NCBI RefSeq assembly: GCF_002890915.1
Contig: NZ_POUT01000009.1
Coordinates: forward strand, 124,001 to 188,000
Length of the DNA: 64,000 bases
Origin: Stutzerimonas stutzeri
GTDB lineage: Bacteria > Pseudomonadota > Gammaproteobacteria > Pseudomonadales > Pseudomonadaceae
Direction: 5' to 3'
Shown here: positions 39,060-48,062 of the stretch, in pieces
Position numbering within the stretch: position 1 is the stretch's first letter
Layout of the letters: the number at the start of each line of letters is the position of its first letter
Position numbers and translations under genes: made by a program
Notes under the pieces: generated by a model
Databases searched by the model: none
What the model was told of the DNA's origin: nothing
What the model saw: only the letters and a program-made list of their open reading frames with translations

Positions 39060-39730
39060 GCGACGACAGTTTCGACGACGAACTCGAGGGCCATCTGCCC
39101 GGCAAGCCGCGCTCGCCCATGGCGCGGCGCTTCCGCGGTTTCCTGCCGGTGGTGATCGATGTCGAGTGTGGCGGCTTCAACTGCGCCACCGACGCCCTGC
39201 TGGAAATCGCCGCGGTGACCATCGGCATGGACGAACAGGGCCTGCTCTACCCGCAGGACACCCTGTTCTATCGCGTCGAGCCCTTCGCCGGCGCCAACAT
39301 CGAGGCCGCCGCGCTGGAGTTCACCGGCATCAAGCTCGACCACCCGCTGCGCATGGCGGTGGCCGAATCGCACGCGCTCGGCGAGATCTTCCGCAGCGTG
39401 CGCAAGGCGGTGAAGTCCAGTGGCTGCAAGCGCGCGATCCTGGTCGGCCACAACAGCAGCTTCGACCTGGGGTTCCTCAACGCCGCCATCGCCCGCTGCG
39501 AGATCAAGCGCAACCCCTTCCACCCCTTCTCCAGCTTCGACACCGCGACCCTGGCCGGCCTCGCCTACGGCCAGACCGTACTGGCCAAGGCCTGCCAGGC
39601 CGCCGGCATCGACTTCGACGGCCGCGAGGCGCACTCGGCCCGCTACGACACCGAGAAGACCGCCGAGCTGTTCTGCGGCATCGTCAACCGCTGGAAGGAA
39701 ATGGGCGGCTGGGAAGAATTCGACGACTGA
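39056..39730 (+). CDS. rnt: Ribonuclease T
   Basis: A 224-residue DEDD-family 3'-5' exoribonuclease that trims tRNA and other stable RNA ends. Exo I appears as [11 protein letters not shown] (Asp35 and Glu37), Exo II as [14 protein letters not shown] and Exo III as [14 protein letters not shown] with the DEDDh histidine. Start and stop follow pyrC by ATGA overlap. A hairpin of 10 bp follows in the short gap to the oppositely oriented oxidoreductase gene. Confidence 0.96.
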   Translation: MSDDSFDDELEGHLPGKPRSPMARRFRGFLPVVIDVECGGFNCATDALLEIAAVTIGMDEQGLLYPQDTLFYRVEPFAGANIEAAALEFTGIKLDHPLRMAVAESHALGEIFRSVRKAVKSSGCKRAILVGHNSSFDLGFLNAAIARCEIKRNPFHPFSSFDTATLAGLAYGQTVLAKACQAAGIDFDGREAHSARYDTEKTAELFCGIVNRWKEMGGWEEFDD

Positions 39731-39738
39731 GCAGCGCC

Positions 39739-39772
39739 CCTGCTGGCGAGCCCGCACGGGCCCGCCAGCAGG
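39739..39772. terminator. Bidirectional hairpin between rnt and the FAD oxidoreductase
   Basis: CCTGCTGGCG pairs perfectly with CGCCAGCAGG around an inner GCCCG/CGGGC stem. It fills the 44-bp convergent gap; no T-run follows on either strand. Confidence 0.6.
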
Positions 39773-39774
39773 CC

Positions 39775-42774
39775 TTACGCCAGCGCCTGCTCCAGCACGC
39801 GCGCCACATGCAGCGCCGTGCGCTGGGCACCAGCGTGGATCTGGTGTCGGCAACTGGTGCCGTCGGCAACCACCAGATCGCCGGCCTCGGCCTGGCGAAT
39901 CGCCGGTAGCAGCGCCAGCTCCGCCATCTGCATCGACGCCTCGTAGTGCTCGCGCTCGTAGCCGAAACTGCCGGCCATGCCGCAGCAGGAGGTTTCGATG
40001 GTTTGGACCTGCAGGTCCGGTATCCAGCGCAGTACCCGCTCCACCGGCCGCAGCGCATCGAACGCCTTCTGGTGGCAATGGCCATGCAACAGCGCCCGCG
40101 ACGTGTCCAGCGCCTTGAGCACGAGCTGCAGACGGCCGGCATCGTGTTCCCGGACGAGAAACTCCTCGAACAGCAGGGATGCCTTGGCCAGCGCCCTAGC
40201 CTCTTCGCCGTAGCCATAACGCAGGAACTCGTCGCGCATCGTCAGCAGGCACGAGGGTTCCAGCCCGACGATGCTCACCCCGCGCAGGACGAACGGCAGC
40301 AGGTGGTCGAGGGTGCGCCGCGCCTCGGCCTTGGCCTTGTCGACCTGCCCCGAAGCCAGGTAGGTGCGCCCGCAGCACAGCGGCCGCTGCTCTGGCGGCT
40401 GGTTGAAGTGCACGCGATAGCCGGCCGCCTCCAGCACCCGGCAGGCTGCGCGCGCATTCTCGGGCTCCATGTAGTTGTTGAAGGTGTCGACGAACAACAG
40501 GACTTCCCGGGTCGACGTCGGCGAGCTCGCACGGGTGGTCGCCAGGAAGTCGCCGTCGAAGCGCGGCAGCGCCCGCTGCTCGGCCAGGCCGAGCCCACGC
40601 TTGAACCAGCGTGACAGCAGCGGCAGGCGCTCGACGGCGGCGCTCAGGCCAGCCAGATGGCGGGCATAGGGCGCATAGCGCGGCATCTCCGCCACCAGCC
40701 GTTCGCGCAGCGGCAGCGGGTTGTTCTTCGCCCAGGCGGCGCGCGCCTCGATTTTCATCCGCGCCATGTCCACACCGGTCGGGCATTCGCGCTTGCAGCC
40801 CTTGCACGAGACGCACAGGTCGAGGGCGGCCTTGACGTCGGCGCTGGCCAGCCCTTCCGTGCCCAGCTGGCCGGACAGCGCCAGGCGCAGGGTGTTGGCG
40901 CGGCCGCGGGTCAGGTGCTGCTCGTTGCGCGTGACGCGATAGCTGGGGCACATGGTGCCGGCGTCGAACTTGCGGCAATGGCCGTTGTTGTTGCACATCT
41001 CCACGGCCTTGATCAGCCCGCCGGTGGGGTCGCCGCCGCTGCCCGGCGCACTCTGCTCGCCGGTGAGCGGATCGCGCAGCACATCCCATTCCGACCAGTC
41101 CAGCGCCGGCTTGAGCGGAATCGGCCGGTAGCTCCTGGGAAAGCGGAAATAACCATGATCGTCCATCCGCGGGGTGTCGACGATCTTGCCCGGATTGAGC
41201 AGGTTCTCCGGGTCGAACAGCTGCTTGATCTCCTTGAACGCGGCATTGAGCTGCGGGCCGAACTGCCAGGCCACCCATTCGCCGCGGCAAAGGCCGTCGC
41301 CGTGCTCGCCGGAAAACGCGCCCTTGTAGGCGCGCACCAGTGCCGAGGCCTCCTCGGCGATGGCGCGCATCTTGTCCGCGCCGTCGCGACGCATGTCGAG
41401 GATCGGCCGCACGTGCAGCGTGCCGACGCTGGCATGGGCGTACCAGGTGCCCTCGGTGCCGTGCTTGTGGAACACCTCGGTGAGTTTGGCGGTGTATTCG
41501 GCCAGGTGCTCCAGCGGTACCGCGCAATCCTCGATGAAGGACACCGGCTTACCGTCGCCCTTCATGCTCATCATGATGTTCAGGCCGGCCTTGCGCACGT
41601 TCCACAGCGCCGTCTGTTCGCCGCCCTCGACCATGCCGACCACACTGCCCGGCAGACCGAGGTCGGCCATCAGCTCGTTCAGCCGCAGCAGCTGCCGGCG
41701 CAGCGCATCCGCGTCCTCGCCGGCGAACTCGACCAGCAGCAGCGCATCCGGCCGGCCGATCAGCGCCTTCTCGATCACCGGCTTGAACGCCGGGTTCTCC
41801 AGCGCCAGCTCGATCATGGTGCGATCGACCAGCTCGACCGCAGTGGGGTCGAGCTTGACGATATGCTGGGTCAGGTCCATCGACTGGTAGAAGGTGGGGA
41901 AATTCACCACCCCCAGCACCTTGTGCCGTGGCAGCGGCGCGAGCCTGAGCTTGATCCGCCGGGTCACGCCGAGGGTGCCCTCGGAACCGACCAGCAGGTG
42001 CGCCAAGTTGGTCTGCCCCTCCGGATCGTAGGGTCGCGGGTTCTGGCAGTCGAACAGGTCGAGGTTGTAGCCGCCGACCCGCCGCAGCACCTTGGGGTAG
42101 TGCTCGCGGATGTTCGCTCGCTCGCGCTCGGCGATGCGTTGCACTTCGCGGGCGATCTGGCGCACCCGGTCGCCCTGGGCAAGCTCGTGGAGGAAGCCGA
42201 AACGGCCCTCGCTGCCGTCGGCCAGCAGCGCGTCGATGCCCAGTACGTTGTGCACCATGTTGCCGTAGCGGATCGAGCGCGACCCGCAGGAATTGTTGCC
42301 CGCCATGCCGCCGAGGGTGCACTGGGCGGAGGTCGAGACGTCCACCGGGAACCACAGGCCGTGCGGCTTGAGCCAGCGGTTCAGGTCGTCGAGCACCATC
42401 CCCGGCTCGACCACCACCGTCAGCGCCTGCGGATCGAACTCGACGATCTGGTTCAGCCAGCGGCTGGCATCGACCACCAGCGCATCGCCCACGGTCTGGC
42501 CGCACTGGCTGGTGCCACCGCCACGGGCCAGCAGCGGCACCTTGGCGTCACGGGCGATATCCAGTGCCACCTGCAAGTCGTGCTGGTGGCGCGGGATCAC
42601 CACGCCGACCGGCATGATCTGGTAGATCGAGGCATCCGTGGCATAGCGGCCGCGCGACGCCGTGTCGAACAGCACCTCACCGGCGATCTCGCGACGCAGC
42701 CGTGCCGCCAGCGCGGAGGCCCGCTCGGGCGGCACCTTGCTCGCCGGTATTCTGGGTTCGGTAAACGAAGTCAT
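39775..42774 (-). CDS. FAD-binding and Fe-S D-2-hydroxyacid dehydrogenase-like fusion protein
   Basis: A 999-residue protein fusing a GlcD-like flavoprotein to a GlcF/GlpC-like Fe-S and CCG-domain part. The FAD_binding_4 domain covers about residues 35-270 (VPLLARGGGTSQCGQTVGDA), followed by the FAD-linked oxidase C-terminal domain. Fe-S ligands include CVSCKGCKRECPTGVDM near residues 653-669, and two cysteine-rich CCG motifs follow (PLCCGRTYLASG near 797, SCCGMAGSFGYE near 926). Relatives oxidise D-lactate, D-2-hydroxyglutarate or glycolate and pass electrons to the respiratory chain. ATG 42774 has the better ribosome-site spacing; 42777 is the alternative. It follows the aminotransferase gene by 33 bp, suggesting that a 2-hydroxyacid in this pathway is oxidised to a 2-oxoacid. 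Confidence 0.9.
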   Translation of the reverse strand: MTSFTEPRIPASKVPPERASALAARLRREIAGEVLFDTASRGRYATDASIYQIMPVGVVIPRHQHDLQVALDIARDAKVPLLARGGGTSQCGQTVGDALVVDASRWLNQIVEFDPQALTVVVEPGMVLDDLNRWLKPHGLWFPVDVSTSAQCTLGGMAGNNSCGSRSIRYGNMVHNVLGIDALLADGSEGRFGFLHELAQGDRVRQIAREVQRIAERERANIREHYPKVLRRVGGYNLDLFDCQNPRPYDPEGQTNLAHLLVGSEGTLGVTRRIKLRLAPLPRHKVLGVVNFPTFYQSMDLTQHIVKLDPTAVELVDRTMIELALENPAFKPVIEKALIGRPDALLLVEFAGEDADALRRQLLRLNELMADLGLPGSVVGMVEGGEQTALWNVRKAGLNIMMSMKGDGKPVSFIEDCAVPLEHLAEYTAKLTEVFHKHGTEGTWYAHASVGTLHVRPILDMRRDGADKMRAIAEEASALVRAYKGAFSGEHGDGLCRGEWVAWQFGPQLNAAFKEIKQLFDPENLLNPGKIVDTPRMDDHGYFRFPRSYRPIPLKPALDWSEWDVLRDPLTGEQSAPGSGGDPTGGLIKAVEMCNNNGHCRKFDAGTMCPSYRVTRNEQHLTRGRANTLRLALSGQLGTEGLASADVKAALDLCVSCKGCKRECPTGVDMARMKIEARAAWAKNNPLPLRERLVAEMPRYAPYARHLAGLSAAVERLPLLSRWFKRGLGLAEQRALPRFDGDFLATTRASSPTSTREVLLFVDTFNNYMEPENARAACRVLEAAGYRVHFNQPPEQRPLCCGRTYLASGQVDKAKAEARRTLDHLLPFVLRGVSIVGLEPSCLLTMRDEFLRYGYGEEARALAKASLLFEEFLVREHDAGRLQLVLKALDTSRALLHGHCHQKAFDALRPVERVLRWIPDLQVQTIETSCCGMAGSFGYEREHYEASMQMAELALLPAIRQAEAGDLVVADGTSCRHQIHAGAQRTALHVARVLEQALA

Positions 42775-42807
42775 CATGACCTCCCATGTCAGCGGTCGAG
42801 GGGAATA

Positions 42808-44016
42808 TCAGCGCGCGCCGTCCAGCGGATGCGCGGCGAAATAGTCCAGCGCGGCAAGCACGCCGCTGCCCTCGAGCTGGGCCCCGGAGAGCTTGAGGCC
42901 GGCCTCGCAGCCGCCGAGGGTGGCGATCAGCGTCAGGTCGTTGCAATCGCCCAGGTGGCCGATGCGGAACATCTTGCCCTTGGCCTTGCCCAGGCCGGTG
43001 CCCAGCGACAGATCGAAGCGCTGGTAGATCAACCGGCGCACGGCGTCGGCGTCGATCCCCTCGGGCATCACCACGCCGGTCAGTACCGGCGAGTAGACGC
43101 TCGGGTCCTGGCATTGCACTTCCAGCCCCCAGCATTCGATGGCCGTGCGCACACCGGCCGCCCAGCGCTGGTGGCGGGCGAACACCTGCGCCAGCCCCTC
43201 CTCGAGCAGCATGTCCAGCGCCTCGTTCAGGCCATACAGCAGGTTGGTGTTGGGCGTGTAGGGCCAGTAGCCGCTCGTGTTCATTTCCAGGATCTCGTCC
43301 CAGGCCCAGAAACTCTTCGGCAACTGCGCGCGACGGCTGGCCTCGATGGCCTTGTCGGAGACGGCATTGAAACTGATGCCCGGCGGCAGCATCAGGCCCT
43401 TCTGCGAGCCGGAAATGGTCACGTCGACGCCCCAGCCGTCGTGCTGGTAGTCGGCGCAGGCCAGGCCGGAGATGGTATCGACCATGAGCAGTGCCGGGTG
43501 GCCGGCCGCGTCGATCGCGCGACGCACGGCGGCGATGTCGCTGGTCACACCGGTGGAGGTCTCGTTGTGCACCACGCAGACGGCCTTGATCGTGTGACCG
43601 CTGTCCTCCCGCAGGCGCCGCTCGATCATGTCGGCCTGCACCCCATTGCGCCAGCCGTCGTAGCCCGGTAGCCCGAGGAATTCCGGTTCGAGCCCCAGGC
43701 GGCGGGCCATCCGTTCCCACAGCGTGGCGAAGTGACCGGTCTCGAACATCAGCACCCGGTCGCCTGCCGACAGTGTGTTGACCAGCGCCGCCTCCCAGGC
43801 GCCGGTGCCGGAGGCGGGATAGATGACCACCGGATGCCGGGTCTGGAAGATTTCGCGGATCTTGCGCAGCACCTCCAGCCCCAGCGCGCCGAATTCGGGG
43901 CCGCGGTGGTCGATGGTGGGGAGGCTCATGGCACGCAGGATGCGATCCGGTACCGGCGAGGGTCCGGGAATCTGCAGGAAATGGCGGCCGGATGGATGGA
44001 AGTCGAGCTTCAACAT
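42808..44016 (-). CDS. PLP-dependent serine/alanine-glyoxylate-type aminotransferase
   Basis: A 402-residue fold-type I aminotransferase of the class V group. FLQIPGPSPVPDRILRAMS and DHRGPEF open the protein as in serine-glyoxylate aminotransferases; the PLP lysine is Lys206 in SGSQKGLMLPPG, and the preceding VDTISGLACADY holds the PLP-contacting aspartate. The family moves amino groups to glyoxylate or pyruvate from serine, alanine, aspartate (BhcA) or ureidoglycine, so the substrate is open. GGAG lies seven bases before the ATG. It leads a two-gene unit with the FAD/Fe-S protein, under a palindrome-bearing promoter at 44046-44075. Confidence 0.87.
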   Translation of the reverse strand: MLKLDFHPSGRHFLQIPGPSPVPDRILRAMSLPTIDHRGPEFGALGLEVLRKIREIFQTRHPVVIYPASGTGAWEAALVNTLSAGDRVLMFETGHFATLWERMARRLGLEPEFLGLPGYDGWRNGVQADMIERRLREDSGHTIKAVCVVHNETSTGVTSDIAAVRRAIDAAGHPALLMVDTISGLACADYQHDGWGVDVTISGSQKGLMLPPGISFNAVSDKAIEASRRAQLPKSFWAWDEILEMNTSGYWPYTPNTNLLYGLNEALDMLLEEGLAQVFARHQRWAAGVRTAIECWGLEVQCQDPSVYSPVLTGVVMPEGIDADAVRRLIYQRFDLSLGTGLGKAKGKMFRIGHLGDCNDLTLIATLGGCEAGLKLSGAQLEGSGVLAALDYFAAHPLDGAR

Positions 44017-44045
44017 GGCGGTTCTCCGATTGTTCTTGATTTTGT

Positions 44046-44075
44046 ATTTTGTGTTTTGAATTCAAAATCACTCAA
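44046..44075 (-). promoter_or_regulatory. Promoter with perfect 14-bp palindrome upstream of the aminotransferase gene
   Basis: On the minus strand TTGAGT (44070-44075) and CAAAAT (44046-44051) form a weak sigma-70-like promoter with an 18-bp spacer, and the perfect palindrome TTTTGAATTCAAAA (44054-44067) lies inside the spacer. This is a classical repressor operator position. The same TTTTGAATTC occurs in the palindrome at 49979-49999 next to the GntR gene. Confidence 0.6.
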
Positions 44076-44091
44076 AAAACGAGAAGCCTGT

Positions 44092-45279
44092 TCAGCGGAT
44101 GCAGCCCTCGTTGCGCAGGCCGAGGATCTCCTCGGCGCTGATGCCGATGCCCTGCAGCACCTCGTCGGTATGCTCGGCGAACAACGGCGCCGGACGGCGG
44201 ATCTGCGAGGGCGTGCGGGAGAACTTGCTGGGGAAGCCGATCGTCTTCATGGTGCCGATCACCGGGTGCTCGATCTGCTGGACCATTCCCCGGGCCAGGT
44301 AGTGCTCGTCCTGCATGGCCTGGGCGAAGTCGTTGATCGGCCCGGCCGGCACGCCGGCCTCGTCGCAGCGCTCGAGCCAGTGCGCGATCGGTTGCCGGGA
44401 CAGGATGTCCTGGAGAATGTCTTCGAGCGCCTCGACGTTGCGCGCCCGGTCGCTGTTGGTGGCGAAGCGCTCGTCGGCCAGCAGGTCGTCGCGGCCGATC
44501 ACGTCGCGGCACAGGCGCTCCCAGGTGCGCTGGTTGGCGCAGCCGAGCATCAGGTAGCCGTCCTGGGCCTTGATCGCCTGGTACGGGGCCGAGACCCTAT
44601 GGCGCGAGCCGGTGGGTTGCGGCACCCTGCCCTCGGCGAAATAGGCCGCCGCCTCCCAGCTGAACCAGGGCAGGCCGCATTCGGTGATGGCGATGTCGAT
44701 GTGCTGCCCTTCGCCGGTGTTCAGCTTGTGGATGTAGGCGGCCAGGATGGAGTAGATCGCGGTGATGCCGCCGCCGATGTCGTAGACCGCGACCCCGGTC
44801 TTCAACGGGCTGCGGCCCGGCTCGCCGGTCATCGACATCAACCCGCTCATGCCCTGGGCGACGAGATCGAAACCGCCCTTGTTGCGGTACGGCCCGGTCT
44901 GGCCGTAGCCGGAGATCGAGCAGTAGATGATGCCGGGGTTGATCCGGCTGATGGTCTCGTAGTCGATCTCCAGCGAACGGGTGACGCCCGGCCGGTAGTT
45001 CTCGACGATGACGTCGGCCTCGCGGGCCAGGCGATAGAAGATGTCCCGGGCGCGGCTGTCCTTGAGGTTCAGCGAGATGCTCTTCTTGTTGCGGTTGATC
45101 TGGAAGAAGCAGCTGGACTCGCCATTGACGTAGGGCCCCATCTGCCGGCTATCGTCGCCGCCGTTGGCCTTCTCGACCTTGATCACCTCGGCGCCCAGGT
45201 CGCCCAGCACCATGGTGCAGTACGGCCCGGCCATGATCTGGGAAATATCGAGGACTTTCATGTTCTGCAGTGCAAGCAT
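44092..45279 (-). CDS. CaiB/BaiF-family (class III) CoA-transferase
   Basis: A 395-residue enzyme of the formyl-CoA/carnitine CoA-transferase family. LDISQIMAGPYCTMVLGDLGAEVIKVEKANGGD is the opening signature (only its core, AGPYCTMVLGDLGAEVIKVE, is needed), and Asp167 in TGVAVYDIGGG sits where the nucleophilic aspartate (Asp169 in formyl-CoA transferase) is expected. Such enzymes move CoA between carboxylic acids, for example activating an imported acid with succinyl- or acetyl-CoA. The ATG at 45279 has GGAGAA upstream. It lies 29 bp after the crotonase gene, and both probably share one transcript with the TRAP genes. Confidence 0.9.
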   Translation of the reverse strand: MLALQNMKVLDISQIMAGPYCTMVLGDLGAEVIKVEKANGGDDSRQMGPYVNGESSCFFQINRNKKSISLNLKDSRARDIFYRLAREADVIVENYRPGVTRSLEIDYETISRINPGIIYCSISGYGQTGPYRNKGGFDLVAQGMSGLMSMTGEPGRSPLKTGVAVYDIGGGITAIYSILAAYIHKLNTGEGQHIDIAITECGLPWFSWEAAAYFAEGRVPQPTGSRHRVSAPYQAIKAQDGYLMLGCANQRTWERLCRDVIGRDDLLADERFATNSDRARNVEALEDILQDILSRQPIAHWLERCDEAGVPAGPINDFAQAMQDEHYLARGMVQQIEHPVIGTMKTIGFPSKFSRTPSQIRRPAPLFAEHTDEVLQGIGISAEEILGLRNEGCIR

Positions 45280-45308
45280 GGGTGTTCTCCAGGCAGTGAG
45301 TGGCGATG

Positions 45309-46103
45309 TCATTCACCGCTCCATTGGAAGGGAGTCTTGCTGACGAAGCGCTCGACGGCGGCCTTGAAGTCCTGGCTGCCGTAGCAGGCCCGTATCCAGT
45401 CGTCGCCGGCCTGCGCCGCCGTGCGCCGGTGCTCCAGCACCCGGTTGATCAGGTCCTTGGACGCCTGCACGGTGAGCGGCGCCCGGCCGGCGAACGCCTG
45501 CGCCTTGTGCGCGACCTCGTGGTAGATCGCTTCCGGCTCGAATACCCCGCTGACCAGCCCCATGGCCGCGGCTTCGGGAGCTTCGATCAGCTTCGCCGCC
45601 ATCAGGACTTCCTTGGTCCGCGCAACGCCCAGCAGGTCCATCAGCCGCGAGACGTTGCTCACCGACAGGCAGTTGCCGAGCGTCTCGGCGATCGGCACGC
45701 CGAATTTCAGCGACGGCGTGCAATAACGGAAATCGCAGGCCAGGGCGATGGCCGCCCCGCCGCCGACGCAGAAGCCCTCCAGCAGGGCGATGGTCGGCTT
45801 GCGCAGGCCTTCCAGCCCGGCGATGGCGCTGTCGATCCCACGCTCGTAGGCCACCCCCGCCTCACCATCCCCGAAGTCGGCGAACTGGCGGATGTCGGTC
45901 CCGGCGACGAACGCCTGGCCGCCGCAACCATGGAACACCACGGCGACGATGCTTCGATCGGCCTCCACTTCCCGGCACAGTCGGGCCAGCGCGTCGTACA
46001 TCTCCCAGGTCATGGCGTTGCGGCTCTGCGGCCGGTTGAAGCCGATCCAGGCGACGCCCTGCTCGATACGGCAGTCGACCTGCCCCTTGGATATATCGGT
46101 CAT
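45309..46103 (-). CDS. Crotonase-fold protein lacking canonical catalytic glutamates
   Basis: A 264-residue member of the enoyl-CoA hydratase/isomerase superfamily. The oxyanion-hole parts are intact (AFVAGTDIRQF around residues 64-74, and GFCVGGGAAIALACDFRY around 110-127). However, the two glutamates of canonical hydratases are replaced: Ala118 stands for Glu144 of rat crotonase, and the FGQPE block reads FGVPIAET, with Ile138 in place of Glu164 and a Glu two residues later. It therefore probably catalyses a different acyl-CoA reaction (isomerisation, hydrolysis, decarboxylation or retro-aldol cleavage). ATG 46103 has GGAGG seven bases upstream. It lies between dctM and the CoA-transferase gene. 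Confidence 0.85.
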   Translation of the reverse strand: MTDISKGQVDCRIEQGVAWIGFNRPQSRNAMTWEMYDALARLCREVEADRSIVAVVFHGCGGQAFVAGTDIRQFADFGDGEAGVAYERGIDSAIAGLEGLRKPTIALLEGFCVGGGAAIALACDFRYCTPSLKFGVPIAETLGNCLSVSNVSRLMDLLGVARTKEVLMAAKLIEAPEAAAMGLVSGVFEPEAIYHEVAHKAQAFAGRAPLTVQASKDLINRVLEHRRTAAQAGDDWIRACYGSQDFKAAVERFVSKTPFQWSGE

Positions 46104-46125
46104 GTTCTTGCCTCCGTCGAAACCG

Positions 46126-47409
46126 TCAGCCATAGATGGCATTCACTAGGGCCATGGCGAAGGCCGGCACGTAGGTGTTGATCAGCAGGATCAGTACCAG
46201 CACGCCGAGGAACCAGAGGTTGGTCCGGGTCGTGGCCCAGATGTCCGCCTTGGCGATGGAACAGGAGGCGATCAGCACGCTGGCCACCGGCGGCGTCTGC
46301 TGGCCGATGGCCAGGTTCAGCGTGACGATCAGGCCGAAGTGGATCGGGTCGATGCCGACGGCGAGCACCAGCGGCAGCACGATCGGCACCACCAGGATGA
46401 TCGCCGCCGCCGAGTGCAGGAACATGCCGAGGATGAGGAAGATGATGTTGAGCAACGCCAGGATGACGTACTTGTTGTTGGTCAGCTCGCCGATCGAACT
46501 GGCCAGTTGCTGCGGCAGTTGCGTTTCGGTCAGGTACAGCCCGACCACCGCCGAACTCGCCACCAGCAGCATCACCACCGCCGTCTGCACGCCGGCGTCG
46601 AGGCAGGCCTTGTAGAAGGTGGCGAGGGTGAATTCCCGATACACCACGGCGCTGATGAAGATCGCCACCACCACCGCCAGCGCAGCGCCCTCGGTAGCCG
46701 TCACGATCCCGCCGAAAATGCCGCCGAGGATGATCACCGGGATCGACAGCGCCCAGATCGCTCCCTTGAAGGCCTCCCACAGCCGTTTGGCCTGGAAGCG
46801 GCCCTCCGAAGGGAAACCGTGCCGGCGCGCCAGGTAATAGCACATGCACGCCAGGCCAAGAGCGCCGAGCAGGCCCGGGAATATGCCGGCGACGAACATC
46901 TTGACCACCGATTCACCGGACATCACCGCATAGAGGATCATCGGGATCGACGGCGGCAGGATGATCGCCAGGCTCGCCGCCGAGGACGACAACGCGGCGG
47001 AAAATTCCTTCGAGTAGCCCTTGCTCCTCATCGCCGGGATCATGATGCTGCCGATGGCCGAGACGCCGGCCACGGCGGAGCCGGAGATTTCCGCGAAGAA
47101 GATCGAGGCGCCGATGGTCACCATCGACAACCCGCCCTTGATGAAGCCGAGCATGGCCGAGGCCAGGTCGATCAGGCGCCTGGAAATGCTCGAGGCGTTC
47201 ATGATCGCGCCGGCCAGGATGAACAGCGGGATGGCGATCAGCGGGAAGCTGGTGGTGCCGTCGTACATGACCATCCCGATATTGGGGAGTGCCAGTTCGC
47301 CGTAGCTCAGGAAGATCGCGACCGCACCGACCACGCCCAGGGCGATGGCCACCGGGACGTTGATCAGTATCAGCAGGATCAGGCCGAGAAACATGTAGAG
47401 GATGGTCAT
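46126..47409 (-). CDS. dctM: TRAP transporter large permease (DctM)
   Basis: A 427-residue membrane protein with about a dozen hydrophobic helices, opening MTILYMFLGLILLILINVPV. Characteristic DctM segments are IPLFILAGAIMNASSISRRL and ILPPSIPMILYAVMSGESV. It forms the sodium-driven channel of a TRAP transporter for an organic acid. It lies 49 bp after dctQ and 22 bp before the crotonase gene. This is the membrane partner of the DctP and DctQ proteins encoded directly upstream. Confidence 0.95.
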   Translation of the reverse strand: MTILYMFLGLILLILINVPVAIALGVVGAVAIFLSYGELALPNIGMVMYDGTTSFPLIAIPLFILAGAIMNASSISRRLIDLASAMLGFIKGGLSMVTIGASIFFAEISGSAVAGVSAIGSIMIPAMRSKGYSKEFSAALSSSAASLAIILPPSIPMILYAVMSGESVVKMFVAGIFPGLLGALGLACMCYYLARRHGFPSEGRFQAKRLWEAFKGAIWALSIPVIILGGIFGGIVTATEGAALAVVVAIFISAVVYREFTLATFYKACLDAGVQTAVVMLLVASSAVVGLYLTETQLPQQLASSIGELTNNKYVILALLNIIFLILGMFLHSAAAIILVVPIVLPLVLAVGIDPIHFGLIVTLNLAIGQQTPPVASVLIASCSIAKADIWATTRTNLWFLGVLVLILLINTYVPAFAMALVNAIYG

Positions 47410-47458
47410 TTCTTATTCTCCCGAGCGCCCGTCCGGGCGCTCTGTACCCATTCGGAAC

Positions 47459-47992
47459 TCAGGCCTTGGCAAGCTTGATACCGGCCTCTTCCAGCTCGTG
47501 ATCGACGAACCCGTCGCCCTTGGCACTCTCGATCACCTCCGGCAAGCGCAACAGCTCGGCGAGGATGAACAGCGCCGAGCCGATCGGCAGCACGGACTGG
47601 GTCAGTTGCAACGACACGCTGGTCAGGCTGACGAGCGTCGATCCCTCCAGGATGATGAGCACCTGCGTGCCGGTATAGGCCAGCAGCACGAAGAAGCCGA
47701 TGGTGATCGCCTCGGCGACCAGCGCGATCGGCAGGCGCAGCTTGGGGGGAAAGTAATTCACCACGCTCGGGCAGCCGATGTGCGCCCCCTTGGCGGCGGC
47801 CAGCGCCGCGCCGTAATAGGTCAGCCAGGCCAGCCCGACCGAGGCCACCTCGTCGTACCAGCTGAAGGGCGAACCGGCGAGTCGCGAGACGAAGCCGATG
47901 GTGACCACCAGCGCCAATGCCACGACGTTGAGCACCACGATGGCTTCGAGAAACCGGGAAAAAACCTTTCTGAAAGCAGCGATGGAATTCAT
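47459..47992 (-). CDS. dctQ: TRAP transporter small permease (DctQ)
   Basis: A 177-residue protein with four predicted membrane helices (LEAIVVLNVVALALVVTIGF first) and the DctQ block SWYDEVASVGLAWLTYYGAA, in which charged residues lie at the membrane surface. It links the substrate-binding protein to the large permease. The ATG at 47992 has GGAGAG eight bases upstream, which favours it over an in-frame ATG at 48019. It lies between dctP and dctM with 70 and 49 bp gaps. Confidence 0.92.
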   Translation of the reverse strand: MNSIAAFRKVFSRFLEAIVVLNVVALALVVTIGFVSRLAGSPFSWYDEVASVGLAWLTYYGAALAAAKGAHIGCPSVVNYFPPKLRLPIALVAEAITIGFFVLLAYTGTQVLIILEGSTLVSLTSVSLQLTQSVLPIGSALFILAELLRLPEVIESAKGDGFVDHELEEAGIKLAKA

Positions 47993-48062
47993 CAGCTCTC
48001 TCCGCTCTATCTGGGGCATCGCCGCATCGGACCCGATGCGGCGATGCGGAGGCAGGTGGGGG

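Noticed and set aside
42775..42807. A separate promoter for the FAD/Fe-S oxidoreductase
   Set aside because: The 33-bp gap holds only a ribosome site; cotranscription with the aminotransferase gene is simpler.
40657..43671. A plus-strand open frame of 1004 codons opposite the FAD/Fe-S gene and the aminotransferase gene
   Set aside because: No recognisable domain, and it crosses two genes and their gap. The minus-strand proteins have clear catalytic motifs.
43732..45384. A plus-strand open frame of 550 codons over the CoA-transferase gene
   Set aside because: It is antisense to a gene with a full class III CoA-transferase signature and shows only GC-driven low complexity.
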